From positions 4,609,154 to 4,673,153 of the forward strand of contig NZ_CP042596.1 of the NCBI RefSeq assembly GCF_009914315.1: 64,000 bases of DNA, in the 5' to 3' direction. Both the position numbers and the translations under genes were made by a program. This document shows, piece by piece, positions 34,491 to 43,655 of the stretch. Origin of the DNA: Granulicella sp. WH15. Its GTDB lineage: Bacteria > Acidobacteriota > Terriglobia > Terriglobales > Acidobacteriaceae. Position 1 is the stretch's first letter, and the number at the start of each line of letters is the position of its first letter. Under the pieces are notes generated by a model. It was not told where the DNA came from. It did not search any database and worked only from the letters and a program-made list of their open reading frames with translations.

Positions 34491-35729
34491 TTATTTGTGT
34501 GGGGTGTCGTAGGCGGCTGGGCGGGGATCGACCTGCTGGCCATCGGAGAGGCCGGTGTGACGGCCCACTACGAGCACGTCGCCCTCGTGAATGCCGGAGA
34601 GGATCTCGACGCGGTATGGAGTCTGAATGCCGACCGTAACGTTGGTGATGGCGATATGGTTGTTTCGCACCACGAAGACGCTCTGCGTGGGACCGCCCAG
34701 GCCATCGACGGCATCGAGCGGCACCGAGAGGACGTTGGGCCGGTCGGCCAGATGCAGGTGAACCTCGGCGTACATGCCGGGAACAAGTTTGCCGTCCTTG
34801 TTGGGCACGTCGACCTCGGTGTCCATGGTGCGGGTGGACATCTGCAACGAATCGGCGAAGCGCGTCACCCTGCCGGGGAAGGTGCGGCCCGTCGTGACGA
34901 CGTTGACATCTACCGGGCCGCCTACATGCACGTCGGCCACTGCCGATACCGGCACCGGCAGTGTAAGCCGCAGCAGGTTATCCTGCGCCAGCCGCACCAC
35001 CGGCATCGACTGACTCGAAGAGGCAATGCCTGCCTGGATCATCGAACCCGTGTTGGCATAACGCTTGGTGACTACGCCCGCAAACGGTGCGCGGATCGTG
35101 GCGTATTGCAGCATGGTCTCGGCGCGGTCACGCTCGGCCAACGCCTGCGAGCGGCTTTGCTCGGCCGACTGCAACATAGACTGCGCACTCGCCAAAGCAG
35201 CAGCGCCTTCGAGGTCATGCGCCTGGGCAACATCGACGTCCTGCCGTGGCACCAGCCCCGGATCGTGTTTCACCACCTGCTCGATGCGCGTGAAGGAGAG
35301 GTGAGCCATGTTGGCTCCGGCCTTGGCCCGCTCGACACCGCTCCGGGCCGTGGTGATGTTGGCCTCTGCCGCAAGCACCGCCGCGCGCGCCTTGGAGACC
35401 TCATTCTGTAGCTCGGGCACTTCCAGCACCGCGAGCACCTGCCCCTGTTTCACATGGTCGCCGATATCGACGGAGATCGTCTTGACGTAGCCCGCCACCT
35501 TAGCCATCACATCGACGTCCTGATAGGGCGTGAACTCGGCGCTCAACGTAAGCTCGTTCGAGAGGCTGGCGCGAGCCACCGTGATGACCGGCACGGCGAG
35601 CGTGGCCGTCGCGGCTGCGGCTGGCTTGTCGGTCTTGCATCCGGCTAGCGATCCCGCCAGCATGAGACCTCCGAAGAGAGAGAGCAGTTCGTGTGTGCTG
35701 CGCCGCGCGTGGAGCGTGTGACTCGTCAA
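34491..35729 (-). CDS. RND periplasmic adaptor (membrane fusion protein)
   Basis: 412 aa. It bridges the inner-membrane pump and the TolC-like channel. The TTG start at 35729 has GGAGG 6 bp upstream. A lipobox-like LAGSLAGCK (Cys near residue 31) suggests a lipoprotein anchored in the inner membrane. The lipoyl half-motif VAGYVKTISVDIGDHVKQGQ, a coiled-coil hairpin rich in Ala/Gln (about 110-215), the second lipoyl half (IRAPFAGVVTKRYANTG) and a beta-barrel domain follow in the usual order. It lies 29 bp after the TolC-like gene and 12 bp before the permease. Confidence 0.93.
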   Translation of the reverse strand: MTSHTLHARRSTHELLSLFGGLMLAGSLAGCKTDKPAAAATATLAVPVITVARASLSNELTLSAEFTPYQDVDVMAKVAGYVKTISVDIGDHVKQGQVLAVLEVPELQNEVSKARAAVLAAEANITTARSGVERAKAGANMAHLSFTRIEQVVKHDPGLVPRQDVDVAQAHDLEGAAALASAQSMLQSAEQSRSQALAERDRAETMLQYATIRAPFAGVVTKRYANTGSMIQAGIASSSQSMPVVRLAQDNLLRLTLPVPVSAVADVHVGGPVDVNVVTTGRTFPGRVTRFADSLQMSTRTMDTEVDVPNKDGKLVPGMYAEVHLHLADRPNVLSVPLDAVDGLGGPTQSVFVVRNNHIAITNVTVGIQTPYRVEILSGIHEGDVLVVGRHTGLSDGQQVDPRPAAYDTPHK

Positions 35730-35758
35730 AACAGTCCTCCTAATGCTTCAATCAGCGG

Positions 35759-37120
35759 TCAGTTCAGCAGACCAATGGCGTAGTCCAGATCGGCTCGTCG
35801 CGCCAGATAGCTATACCGTGCGTCCGCCGCGTTGATGCGGGCGGAGGTCTCATTCAGTTGCGCCTCGTTCAGCTCGACGATACCGCCCAGTCCAGCGTCG
35901 TAGCGGGCCTGCGCCAGACGTAGCGCTTCCGCACTCTGGGCCACAAGGCGCTGGGTCACATCGAGTGCCCGCAGCGCCTCATTCATCTGGCTGATGGCGT
36001 CGCGCACCTGCTGGTTCACGCGCAGCGTCAGGTCGGCCACATCCCTGTTTCGCGCACTCGCTTCAAGTGATGCCTCAGCCTCGCGTGCTCGGAACAGACC
36101 GCCGTTGAAGATGGGAACGTTCAGGTTGAAGCCCGCAGCCGCGTAGTCGCCCTGCAAGGTTCGATCGTGAAACGGCACTTGCCCAGCGGCTCCGAGCGCC
36201 TCGAGCGTCGGGAAGTTCAGGCGATGTTCGGCCTTCGTAAAATCCACTGCGGCCTTGGCGTCGAACTTTGCCGCATCGAGGTCAGCACGCGTCTGCAATG
36301 CCTCTGCCAAGAGCGCCGCCTCATCCTGCGCCGTCAACGGCGGCAGCGGTAGATCCTCCAGCTTCGCGGCGATGCTCTGGGTCTCGCCCATGGCCACTGC
36401 AAGCCGTGAACGCTGCTGCTCCACGATGCTGCGGGCATGAACGACCGTAAGCTCGGCCTCCGACTCCAGCACTGCGGCAAAGTTCACATCGAGCGTGGAG
36501 CGTAGTTGGCTGTTAGCCAGTGCCGTAATCTGATGCGTAATCAAGTGCCGGTTCGCCTGCGCCTCCTCTGCCGCATGGAGCACTGCCTCCGCGCCCAGCA
36601 CACCGAAGTAAGCCTGGCGCACCGCCAGCCTTACCTGCGCATGAGTCAGGGTCACAAGATCTCGTTGCGACACCACCCGGTCACGCGCGCTCGCAACCAG
36701 CGCACTGGTGCGGCCGAAGTCGGTGACCAACTGCTGAAGACTCCCGCCGTAGGCAAACCGGTCGGATACGGAAGAAGTCGTCAGAGCGCCGGAGGCGGTA
36801 CTTGTACCTGTATCGGCGACGCGAGAGCCGGTCGCATTGAAACCTACTGTCGGCAAGAGGGCGCTGCGGCTCTCCGCGACCCGCTGCTGCGCCGCACGTG
36901 CGCGAAGTTCTGCCGCCGCGATCCGCGGCTGATTGCGCAACGCGGCCTCTTCAGCGGAGGCGAGCGTCAAGGTATCTCCAGAGGGTGCGACCACTGGAGA
37001 TACCGGTTGAACAGGATCTTGCACTTGAGCAAGGTCCTGTTGATGCAGCAGCACGAAGGCGAGCACCGTCACTGCAATCGATAGCCTCTTGGATGCACTC
37101 CGCAACAGATAGTCTTCCAC
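35759..37120 (-). CDS. TolC-family outer-membrane efflux channel
   Basis: 453 aa. The GTG start at 37120 shares one base with the DUF190 stop. A signal peptide covers about residues 1-32 (VTVLAFVLLHQQDLAQ). Two internal repeats of long helices (ELRARAAQQRVAESRSALLP and EAEASLEASARNRDVADLTL) and barrel strands are typical of the trimeric channel. The C-terminal half has QARYDAGLGGIVELNEAQL, a family hallmark. It completes the tripartite pump with the adaptor and permease downstream. Confidence 0.92.
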   Translation of the reverse strand: MEDYLLRSASKRLSIAVTVLAFVLLHQQDLAQVQDPVQPVSPVVAPSGDTLTLASAEEAALRNQPRIAAAELRARAAQQRVAESRSALLPTVGFNATGSRVADTGTSTASGALTTSSVSDRFAYGGSLQQLVTDFGRTSALVASARDRVVSQRDLVTLTHAQVRLAVRQAYFGVLGAEAVLHAAEEAQANRHLITHQITALANSQLRSTLDVNFAAVLESEAELTVVHARSIVEQQRSRLAVAMGETQSIAAKLEDLPLPPLTAQDEAALLAEALQTRADLDAAKFDAKAAVDFTKAEHRLNFPTLEALGAAGQVPFHDRTLQGDYAAAGFNLNVPIFNGGLFRAREAEASLEASARNRDVADLTLRVNQQVRDAISQMNEALRALDVTQRLVAQSAEALRLAQARYDAGLGGIVELNEAQLNETSARINAADARYSYLARRADLDYAIGLLN

Positions 37121-37473
37121 TAAGCAATCACCTGCGATTTAGTTCGAGCTGACTTTATAACCTGCGTCGGATGTACCTCGACCAAGCCGTCGGAGACAGC
37201 TTCCAATAGCGCGGGCAGCAAGGCCTCGACCTTCTCCACCGCGTCCACAAAGGTAAGGATGATGGGAAGATGCTCGCCTTCGACAGAGCCTGCGCCCGAG
37301 ACATGGAGCCGCTTGTTCGCACCAAATCCTGCATACGGCCGGATCACAGATGCACCCTCGACGCCTCGCTGCTGTAGGAGTGCCAGCAGGTCCTGATGTA
37401 GGAATCCTGTCTCCGAACCGGTATCGTCGTTCAGGTAGATTGTGACTTTTAGCGCGGGACCAACCCTTACCAT
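37120..37473 (-). CDS. DUF190-domain protein
   Basis: 117 aa, covering the whole DUF190 domain (ALKVTIYLNDDTGSETGFLH, GVEGASVIRPYAGFGANKRL, LPIILTFVDAVEKVEALLP). The fold is PII-like and some relatives sit beside ion transporters such as CrcB; the biochemical role is not settled. Here it is the first gene of an RND efflux operon and is translationally coupled to the TolC-like gene (one-base overlap). That context suggests a regulator or sensor for the pump; this is inference. Its promoter carries a GTAAG operator 66-92 bp upstream. GAGGG precedes the ATG. Confidence 0.85.
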   Translation of the reverse strand: MVRVGPALKVTIYLNDDTGSETGFLHQDLLALLQQRGVEGASVIRPYAGFGANKRLHVSGAGSVEGEHLPIILTFVDAVEKVEALLPALLEAVSDGLVEVHPTQVIKSARTKSQVIA

Positions 37474-37538
37474 TCACCCTCACAGCGCAAAATTCGCGGA
37501 CTGGGATCAACGATAAGGTTCAATCCTCCTTTCAGCGC

Positions 37539-37565
37539 CTTACGTCTACCTGACGAAGTTCTTAC
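37539..37565 (-). promoter_or_regulatory. Predicted OmpR-type operator (GTAAG/GTCAG/GTAAG, 11-bp period)
   Basis: On the minus strand, in the direction of the efflux operon, GTAAG (37565-37561), GTCAG (37554-37550) and GTAAG (37543-37539) follow at 11-bp spacing. The array ends 66 bp before the DUF190 start, and a -10-like TTATCG lies at 37516-37511. It is the third copy of the array seen at 27827 and 30167. It is the main feature of the 309-bp gap 37474-37782 besides the terminator at 37735. Confidence 0.6.
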
Positions 37566-37734
37566 GCCATCGAAATATCTCCGGCGCAATAAGTCACTGA
37601 AATAGTTACTATTTCTCGATGCAGAAGGTAGAAGATTGGAAAAATCCTCAACTTATAGGACGTTTCTGGAGGTCGCTTTATATCGTGAACATCCAGAGCA
37701 GGAGAGGGGAAGCCTTAGCGGCAACAGAACACAA

Positions 37735-37762
37735 AAAGGGCCACCTTTAAAGGTGGCCCTTT
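37735..37762. terminator. Bidirectional rho-independent terminator
   Basis: A perfect 28-bp palindrome, AAAGGGCCACCTTT followed by its reverse complement. It has TTTTT on the minus strand side and TTTCT on the plus strand side. It sits 20 bp after the stop of the receptor gene at 37783 and insulates it from the efflux operon. Confidence 0.88.
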
Positions 37763-37782
37763 CTCTAACAACAAGCCTCGGT

Positions 37783-40700
37783 TTAGAAGAAAAGCCTCGC
37801 TGACAACTCGAGCTGTCTGGGGGTATAGCTGAAACCACTGTTGTTGGTACGGCTCACCGTTCCGAAGTTCGATTGGTAGGTCGCGGTACCCGTAAGCGCC
37901 GTAGACTTCGCCAACTGGAAGGCTGTTCCAAACACACTGGTCTCGTTCTGGTGATTTGCGACGTTGAATGCTTGCAAGAACACCTGGAGATACGTCCTCT
38001 CGGTGAACCGGAACTGCTTCTCAACACGCACATCATCAATCAAAACTCGGTTATATGTCAGGTTGTTATGGCCCAATTGCGGAATGTAGCTCGGGCCGCC
38101 CGATCCATTGAAGCTCGTAGAGATCGCGCTGTTCGAGTTGCTGCCGCTCACCGAAGCCGAGTAGGGAAGCCCTGTCTGGAACTGGAAGCTATTATCGAGG
38201 CTCCAGTCATTGACCGCGCGGCTCAGGATGCCATGGCCCTTGACCAGGTTCGGAAGGTTGTACAGAGCATATCCCACGAAACGATTCGGGATATTGAACT
38301 GGCTGTTGCCATAGTTGGCCCGTGGATTTCCATAGGGGTCGTACCAGCTATTGGTGCCACCTGCGGTTGTTGCATTCTGCGAGAAATCAAGTGCGTGAGC
38401 CCATGTGTAGCTCGCATCGAACTGCAGGCTTTTCAATGAGCGGTTCTGTATCTCCGCTGCGAGGGCGTTGTAGCTCGAGTTCACGTTGCTCAAGTACTCG
38501 CTGATCGAGCTGAAATTTGTTGCACTCGGTCCAAGAAGAGCAGTGTTCCCATGGCTCGTAAACGTCGGTACGGCGATCACGGATCCATTTGGAATCGGGC
38601 TCTTTCCGGTCGTATCGATGAAGGTTACATTCACCACCTGAGTCGCCGGATTGAGGTTTACATCCAGGAAGTTAGGAAGCTCGCGGCCCAGCGCCCCAAG
38701 GTAGCTCACCTGGAAATAAGTGCCGCGGCCAAGTTGCTGCTGCGCCTGCAGATCGAACTCCATCACCATCGGGTTTTGCAGGTTCTTCGCACGGAACAAA
38801 CCCGCAGCCTTGGCAGAAGTGGTCTCCTGTGCCGGAGAGAACGTATTGCCAAAGAAAGGCTCAGACGCGAGGCCCGTTGAGGCGCTTACTGTCGGCGTAG
38901 TCTGCGCGAGCGGGCTTCCTGTCGTCGCGAGAACGGTTCCGAGATTGCCATTGGTGATGCGGCCATAATATGCACCGAACCCACCTCTCAGTACGGTCTT
39001 TCCCTTACCAAACACATCATAGGCAAAGCCGACGCGTGGCCCGAAGTTATTGCGATCATGCGGATTGTTATCAATTCCCGTATACGGTATGAAATTTGTA
39101 GTTTGCGAGATCAACGCCGGCACCGGCGCTGGAGTCAATTCATAGTCGTAACGAAGTCCAAGCTCAAGCGTCAATCGAGGCGTGATCTTGTAGTTGTCCT
39201 GCGCGAAGATGGCATAGTCCAGCGTTGCAAAATCGAACGTGGTGGGTCCAAAGCCCTGCTGATAAGTCGAGTAGCACGGGTAAGCTCCGACTGCGCTAGC
39301 GGTAGCCGTAGCAGCGACGAGCTGCGCCGCGTCACACGTTCCTCTACCCTTCGCCCCAAGGTCCGCAAAATAGTTCGCGAGATTGTTGCTGTAGATGTAG
39401 TTGCCTTCGTAATACTGAGCCTGGTTTGTCAGGTCGTAGTTGTGCACAATATCCACGCCGAACTTGAAGCTATGGTTACCATGGCTCAAATAGAGCGTGT
39501 CACCGATCTGCCACTTCCTTTCATCCGGATATTTCGGGCGGTAAGAATAGTAAGGCGAGCCGAAAAACGCTCCGATCTTGGTGTCTAGCGTGATGTACGG
39601 AATATTGCCGTTTGCCTGCTGCAGCACATTCTTCGAGTAATCGCTCAATGGCTGCTGGCCTTCATTATTCAGCTCACGTCCGTACTGATAAAGCATCTCA
39701 TTCGAGAGGTTCGAGCGAAACAGGCTTGTGAGCTTTGCCAGTCCATAATCGAGTTTCACGAAGTCCGTACCCGTGGAGTCCAGAGAGTAATCACCAGTTG
39801 CATTCGTCTGCACGCCGCCTGGCGAATCCCAACGAAGCCGATGGTACAGCACCTCAACATGCTCCTTTGAATTGATCTGGTAATCAAGCTTTGGAGTATT
39901 GATCTCCTGATAGCCAGTGCGCGGGATCAATCCGAGATCCGTGTTCAGGGCCGCAAGATCAGACTTATAGAGCGCAGCTCCTGCGGCATAAGTTGACAGC
40001 TTTAACCGCGCCGTCAGTGTGCAGGCCTGTGCGTCGATTACGTTCCCGCCTGCCGGAGCGCCAGCCAGATAACCCGTTGTAATGTTGCACGTTGCAGATC
40101 CGGGTAACACAGCGTCAGGCTGTGCATTGAAGCCGTAGGAGGAGCTGTTATTTACCGACGAAGGGTTCGATGCCACGCCGGAGAGCGGGAAGATGCGACT
40201 GTGCTGGTCATACGTGTAGAAGAAAAACAGCTTATCCTTGATGATCGGCCCACCAGCAGAGAAGCCGTAGATCTTGCGAATGTCCTTCGGCTTGAAAGGC
40301 ACGTTCGTCACCGTGCCGCTTGAGCTCACCTGCGGAATCGTGCTCTGGTCGTTGAACGCATTCCACTTGCTCTCGCGATCGTAAAAGTATAGCTGACCAT
40401 GAAGTTCGTTTGTTCCGCTCTTTGTGACCGAGTTCACAACGCCACCGGCTGCACGGCCATACTCCGCGGGATACACGCCCGTATTCACCTGAAACTCGCG
40501 GACTGCGCTCCCCGAAGTGGAATAAGCCTCGCGCGTCCGTCCGCGTTCTTCGGCGAAGTAGGCCTGGTTATCATCCGCGCCGTCAATCTCAATGTTATTT
40601 AGAATCGTGCTGATACCACGCACACTGATTAAACCGAAGCCGCTAGAATCCACAGTCACACCCGGCGTAAGAAGCGCCAGTGCCGACCAGCGCCGGTTGT

Positions 40701-41142
40701 TTACGGGGATATCTTCAAGAGCCTTTTGATTGATATTCGAAGAGAAATCAGGCGACTCGAAGTTCAGCACAGGGACGTCTGCCGACACCTCAACACTCTC
40801 ACTGGCGCCGCCTGCAATCAGGTGAGGGATGATGTTGGTCAACTGTCCAACCTGCACCGTTACCTGGTCGCGATAGCTGCTGAATCCCGATGCTCCTACA
40901 GTCACGACATAGATGCCCGGCTCAAGAAGTGGAGCTTTGAAAAAGCCGCTGTCATCCGTCGTAAGCTTCACTTCGGCATTCGTACCGTTGTTATGGATCG
41001 TAATAGCGGCCTTCGGCACCGCGGAGTTCGTTGTGTCGAACACCGTTCCGCCGATAGCTCCTTGTGTACTGGATTGCGCAAATGAAGTAGCCGCCACGAA
41101 AATAGAACATCCAGAGAGGACAAGCGATGAAAGCTTTCGCAT
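37783..41142 (-). CDS. Oar-like TonB-dependent receptor
   Basis: 1119 aa outer-membrane receptor. The signal peptide ends near residue 23 (AATSFAQSS). A carboxypeptidase-regulatory domain follows (GAIGGTVFDTTNSAVPKAAI), then plug-like sequence (VNNRRWSALALLTPGVTVDS, ILNNIEIDGADDNQAYF, YGRAAGGVVNSVTKSGTNEL) and a long barrel. The C-terminus (TPRQLELSARLFF) ends in Phe, as outer-membrane barrels do. It closely resembles the partial receptor at 1-2713. It lies in the same direction as an S1/P1 nuclease gene 329 bp upstream. Nucleic-acid fragments are a possible cargo, by context only. Confidence 0.93.
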   Translation of the reverse strand: MRKLSSLVLSGCSIFVAATSFAQSSTQGAIGGTVFDTTNSAVPKAAITIHNNGTNAEVKLTTDDSGFFKAPLLEPGIYVVTVGASGFSSYRDQVTVQVGQLTNIIPHLIAGGASESVEVSADVPVLNFESPDFSSNINQKALEDIPVNNRRWSALALLTPGVTVDSSGFGLISVRGISTILNNIEIDGADDNQAYFAEERGRTREAYSTSGSAVREFQVNTGVYPAEYGRAAGGVVNSVTKSGTNELHGQLYFYDRESKWNAFNDQSTIPQVSSSGTVTNVPFKPKDIRKIYGFSAGGPIIKDKLFFFYTYDQHSRIFPLSGVASNPSSVNNSSSYGFNAQPDAVLPGSATCNITTGYLAGAPAGGNVIDAQACTLTARLKLSTYAAGAALYKSDLAALNTDLGLIPRTGYQEINTPKLDYQINSKEHVEVLYHRLRWDSPGGVQTNATGDYSLDSTGTDFVKLDYGLAKLTSLFRSNLSNEMLYQYGRELNNEGQQPLSDYSKNVLQQANGNIPYITLDTKIGAFFGSPYYSYRPKYPDERKWQIGDTLYLSHGNHSFKFGVDIVHNYDLTNQAQYYEGNYIYSNNLANYFADLGAKGRGTCDAAQLVAATATASAVGAYPCYSTYQQGFGPTTFDFATLDYAIFAQDNYKITPRLTLELGLRYDYELTPAPVPALISQTTNFIPYTGIDNNPHDRNNFGPRVGFAYDVFGKGKTVLRGGFGAYYGRITNGNLGTVLATTGSPLAQTTPTVSASTGLASEPFFGNTFSPAQETTSAKAAGLFRAKNLQNPMVMEFDLQAQQQLGRGTYFQVSYLGALGRELPNFLDVNLNPATQVVNVTFIDTTGKSPIPNGSVIAVPTFTSHGNTALLGPSATNFSSISEYLSNVNSSYNALAAEIQNRSLKSLQFDASYTWAHALDFSQNATTAGGTNSWYDPYGNPRANYGNSQFNIPNRFVGYALYNLPNLVKGHGILSRAVNDWSLDNSFQFQTGLPYSASVSGSNSNSAISTSFNGSGGPSYIPQLGHNNLTYNRVLIDDVRVEKQFRFTERTYLQVFLQAFNVANHQNETSVFGTAFQLAKSTALTGTATYQSNFGTVSRTNNSGFSYTPRQLELSARLFF

Positions 41143-41471
41143 TTTTCTTCAACCTCTGCTTCGATAGTGAAGCTGCTTTTTATGGTGGGTATTGAGATTC
41201 AAAACATGACGCTGTGCCATAACGTCGCTTTGAAAATTGAGGTTCTGACGCTCCCATCAGTGAACCGCTGTATTCGGAACGCCCTGTTTCGACACGCCGA
41301 GCAAAGCGTGCCCTCGCAACGGACCCCTTGCAACAGAGGAAATTCATACCCTCATGGCTCCGCTGCAAATTCAATAGGTTGAGCTGCATTTACCGGCGTT
41401 GCCGCACGAGATATTTGCAGGCTCCCATGCGGCAACGCGAGGTTAGAACCGCAGGCGAAGCGGAAACTGCT
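41143..41471. other. 329-bp gap with an 11-bp inverted repeat
   Basis: No gene is seen between the nuclease stop and the receptor start. The part near the receptor (41143-41300) is more AT-rich and probably holds its promoter. At 41396-41406 and 41428-41438 an 11-bp perfect inverted repeat (GCGTTGCCGCA with TGCGGCAACGC) encloses 21 bases. It has no T-run, so it could be a weak terminator, an mRNA hairpin or a protein-binding site. Confidence 0.55.
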
Positions 41472-42419
41472 TCAGCGTGCTGCAGCTCGTTCCGTCACCC
41501 GTGGCGGGACCGGTTCAGCCGATTGCAGCCACGCTGTATAAATCAGGTCTCTCAACTCAGTTGCCGCGGCCGCCAGTTGCTGCGAAGCGAATTTCTTTCC
41601 TTCAGCCGTCCCCTCACCGTTGAAGGCTCCGGCCTTCTCTAGTCGATAGGTATCCTCAACCAATGTGTGTGAGTGCCTGAGATAGTCCACATACTGATTG
41701 AAGACATCTCCAACTGCCGCCGGCTGCTTCACGACCAGGGGAGCGACATCCGCTTCCTGAATGTTGTTATGGACAAACTCGCTCTCGAAGAGTCCGTGAA
41801 TCTTATGCTCGGTCGTATATTCATTCGGATTTGGACCGTTCCATCCATTCGGCTTATCCGAGGTATGCAGAGGCATCGATCCGTCGCCGACATAATGTCC
41901 AAGCCATCCCGCCAGAAATACGATCTCTGCTTCGAGCGCACGCGTATCTTCTTTGCCTGACGTCATCGCACGGTAGTCGCGCATCGCAACCTTCAGTCGC
42001 TCCCACACCTCATCGGCCTGGTATGGCTGCATCCCCACCTTCTCCGCCGTAATGACCATGTCGGGGTGCGATGCCTGCGATAACGCCAGCGCGCGCACAT
42101 AGTCATAACGCTTGCGCGGTAACTGAGTCAGGACCTTGTCGACGGTCTCGAGTTGTATGTAGTGCTCGGGCGCGGTAGCAGCCGTAAGTTCCGGCTCCAG
42201 AACTCCGCGCCAGTGATCGGGCATGGGCGCGTAGTAGCTCATCGCACTCATCGCTTGCGTACTGCGGAGGAACGCAGGCACATCGGTCGGCAGCGTAGAG
42301 CAAGCCAGCCGGTTAATCATGCGATGTCCATCCACTCCCCAAGCAAATGCAGAGGGTGGCGGAAGAAGTGCTGGAATCACGAAGAGCAAGCAGGAGCGAA
42401 GAAGCCGAAGTCGAATCAT
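41472..42419 (-). CDS. S1/P1-family nuclease
   Basis: 315 aa. Zinc-dependent single-strand nuclease/3'-nucleotidase family. The signal peptide ends at SAFA, leaving a mature N-terminal Trp (WGVDGHRMI), which is a zinc ligand in this family. Other ligand regions are seen: Asp/His in PDHWRGV, and WLGHYVGDGSMPLHTSD in the middle. It is secreted to the periplasm or outside. Such enzymes release 5'-nucleotides from RNA or ssDNA. It is divergent from a GntR regulator (152 bp between starts) and upstream of an Oar-like receptor. Confidence 0.92.
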   Translation of the reverse strand: MIRLRLLRSCLLFVIPALLPPPSAFAWGVDGHRMINRLACSTLPTDVPAFLRSTQAMSAMSYYAPMPDHWRGVLEPELTAATAPEHYIQLETVDKVLTQLPRKRYDYVRALALSQASHPDMVITAEKVGMQPYQADEVWERLKVAMRDYRAMTSGKEDTRALEAEIVFLAGWLGHYVGDGSMPLHTSDKPNGWNGPNPNEYTTEHKIHGLFESEFVHNNIQEADVAPLVVKQPAAVGDVFNQYVDYLRHSHTLVEDTYRLEKAGAFNGEGTAEGKKFASQQLAAAATELRDLIYTAWLQSAEPVPPRVTERAAAR

Positions 42420-42571
42420 GAACTCTTTTCCTAGTGGTCTGGAGTCGAAGTTAGGCAGGCCAGATAAACCTCGCGAGAATAAAAGATGAGCGCACGGTTA
42501 AAAGATGGCAGACGTCTGACCTCTTACCTCTCAGCACATCTCCTCCCAAACCTCTGGCATAATGAAAAATC

Positions 42572-43369
42572 ATGGCAAACGAGGACGGAAGGGAACGGGC
42601 CACTAACGTCCTAAGCGATCGCATCTGGAATGGAGTGCCTCGTGAAAATCTCACGACGCGCGTCGCCAATGCCATCCGGGAACAGGTCAATGCAGGTAAA
42701 TTGCAACGAGGGATTCAGCTCAGAGGTGAGATCGAGTTCGCGCGCGAGCTTGGTGTCAGTCGCCAGACATTGCGAGAGGCAACGAAGCTTCTTACCCGCG
42801 AAGGTCTACTGACGATTCGCCACGGCGCGGGCACCTTCGTATCTGAGCCCCCGGTCCATCTGAGTAGTCCACTCGATACCATGCACTCCATGTCCACCCT
42901 CATTCGCGAAAGCGGAGGGGAATCCCGCGTCGATGGCTTGAAGATTCGCCAAACCAATGCCACCATCGAGATCGCGAGAGCACTGGACATCTCCGAGGGC
43001 GCTCCCGTAGCTGAAACCTTTCGCCGCCGACTCATCGGGGCCAGGCCTCTGGCAGTAGCCTACGACTATATCGCTCTCAATGACGACGCTGCATGCAAGC
43101 TACCCCTCATCCAGACCTTTGATGGCGGCTCCATCTATACATTCATGGCCACGAAGCTTCACCGCAAACTCGTGTCCAGCGAATCGGCTTTAGCGGCAGT
43201 CGCAGCCTGTGAAGAACACGCAGAGCTGCTGCATGTAAAAGTTGGCTTCCCACTTCTCCTCATGCGCGAGGTCCATTTCGAAGAGCAGCACCTGCGAGGC
43301 TTATACAGCATCATCTACCACAACTCGTCGCTCATGGAGTTCACACTTATGCGACCAGGAACACGTTGA
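42572..43369 (+). CDS. GntR-family regulator (HutC/UTRA type)
   Basis: 265 aa. An N-terminal winged helix at about residues 28-95 (LTTRVANAIREQVNAGKLQ, EFARELGVSRQTLREATKLL, RHGAGTFVSEP) and a C-terminal UTRA-like ligand domain (AREIARALDISEGAPVAETF-like region, PLLLMREVHFEEQHLRGLYS, FTLMRPGTR). It probably senses a small metabolite and represses nearby genes. The divergent S1/P1 nuclease is the likeliest target because only 152 bp separate them. The ligand is unknown. Confidence 0.9.
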   Translation: MANEDGRERATNVLSDRIWNGVPRENLTTRVANAIREQVNAGKLQRGIQLRGEIEFARELGVSRQTLREATKLLTREGLLTIRHGAGTFVSEPPVHLSSPLDTMHSMSTLIRESGGESRVDGLKIRQTNATIEIARALDISEGAPVAETFRRRLIGARPLAVAYDYIALNDDAACKLPLIQTFDGGSIYTFMATKLHRKLVSSESALAAVAACEEHAELLHVKVGFPLLLMREVHFEEQHLRGLYSIIYHNSSLMEFTLMRPGTR

Positions 43370-43655
43370 TAAGTTCTTTAGCCGCAGCAAAGCTGCCTGG
43401 CCGAGACCATAGAAGGAAGTACAGGGTTTCGCTTTCTAGTCGTACAGGATTTCGAAGAAACAGCCCTGGGACGAAAGGGCAAAGGAAGAAGAGTAGCCGC
43501 CCGATCAGGAGCTTCGGCTACTCGGGCAACGGCTTCCTGAAGGCCGTAGAACCGGAACACATCTACCTGTTAGGCATAGGGCCTAGTACTAAACAGGCTA
43601 TTTTATTGACTATTTTGAACCGTTGAAACTTGTCGGGAAGTGCGTGGAAGCGATC
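43370..43655. other. 286-bp gap between convergent genes, no gene supported
   Basis: An 86-codon open frame from a TTG here has no Shine-Dalgarno sequence and a composition unlike the neighbours, so it is not called. Small hairpins are seen (GCAGCAAAGCTGC at about 43387, CGGCTTCCTGAAGGCCG at about 43532). No riboswitch family was recognised on either strand. Confidence 0.5.

Noticed and set aside
31188..35411. Long plus-strand open frames (537, 377 and 438 codons) opposite the efflux genes
   Set aside because: They are antisense to the RND permease and adaptor genes, have Arg/Asp/Val-rich composition without domains, and overlap unambiguous family members.
43380..43500. Possible c-di-GMP or other riboswitch
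   Set aside because: Fragments such as GCAGCAAAGCTGC and GACCAT recall parts of known aptamers, but the conserved core and pairing order are not present on either strand.
43366..43626. 86-codon frame after the GntR gene
   Set aside because: TTG start, no ribosome site, and composition unlike neighbouring genes; left as non-coding.
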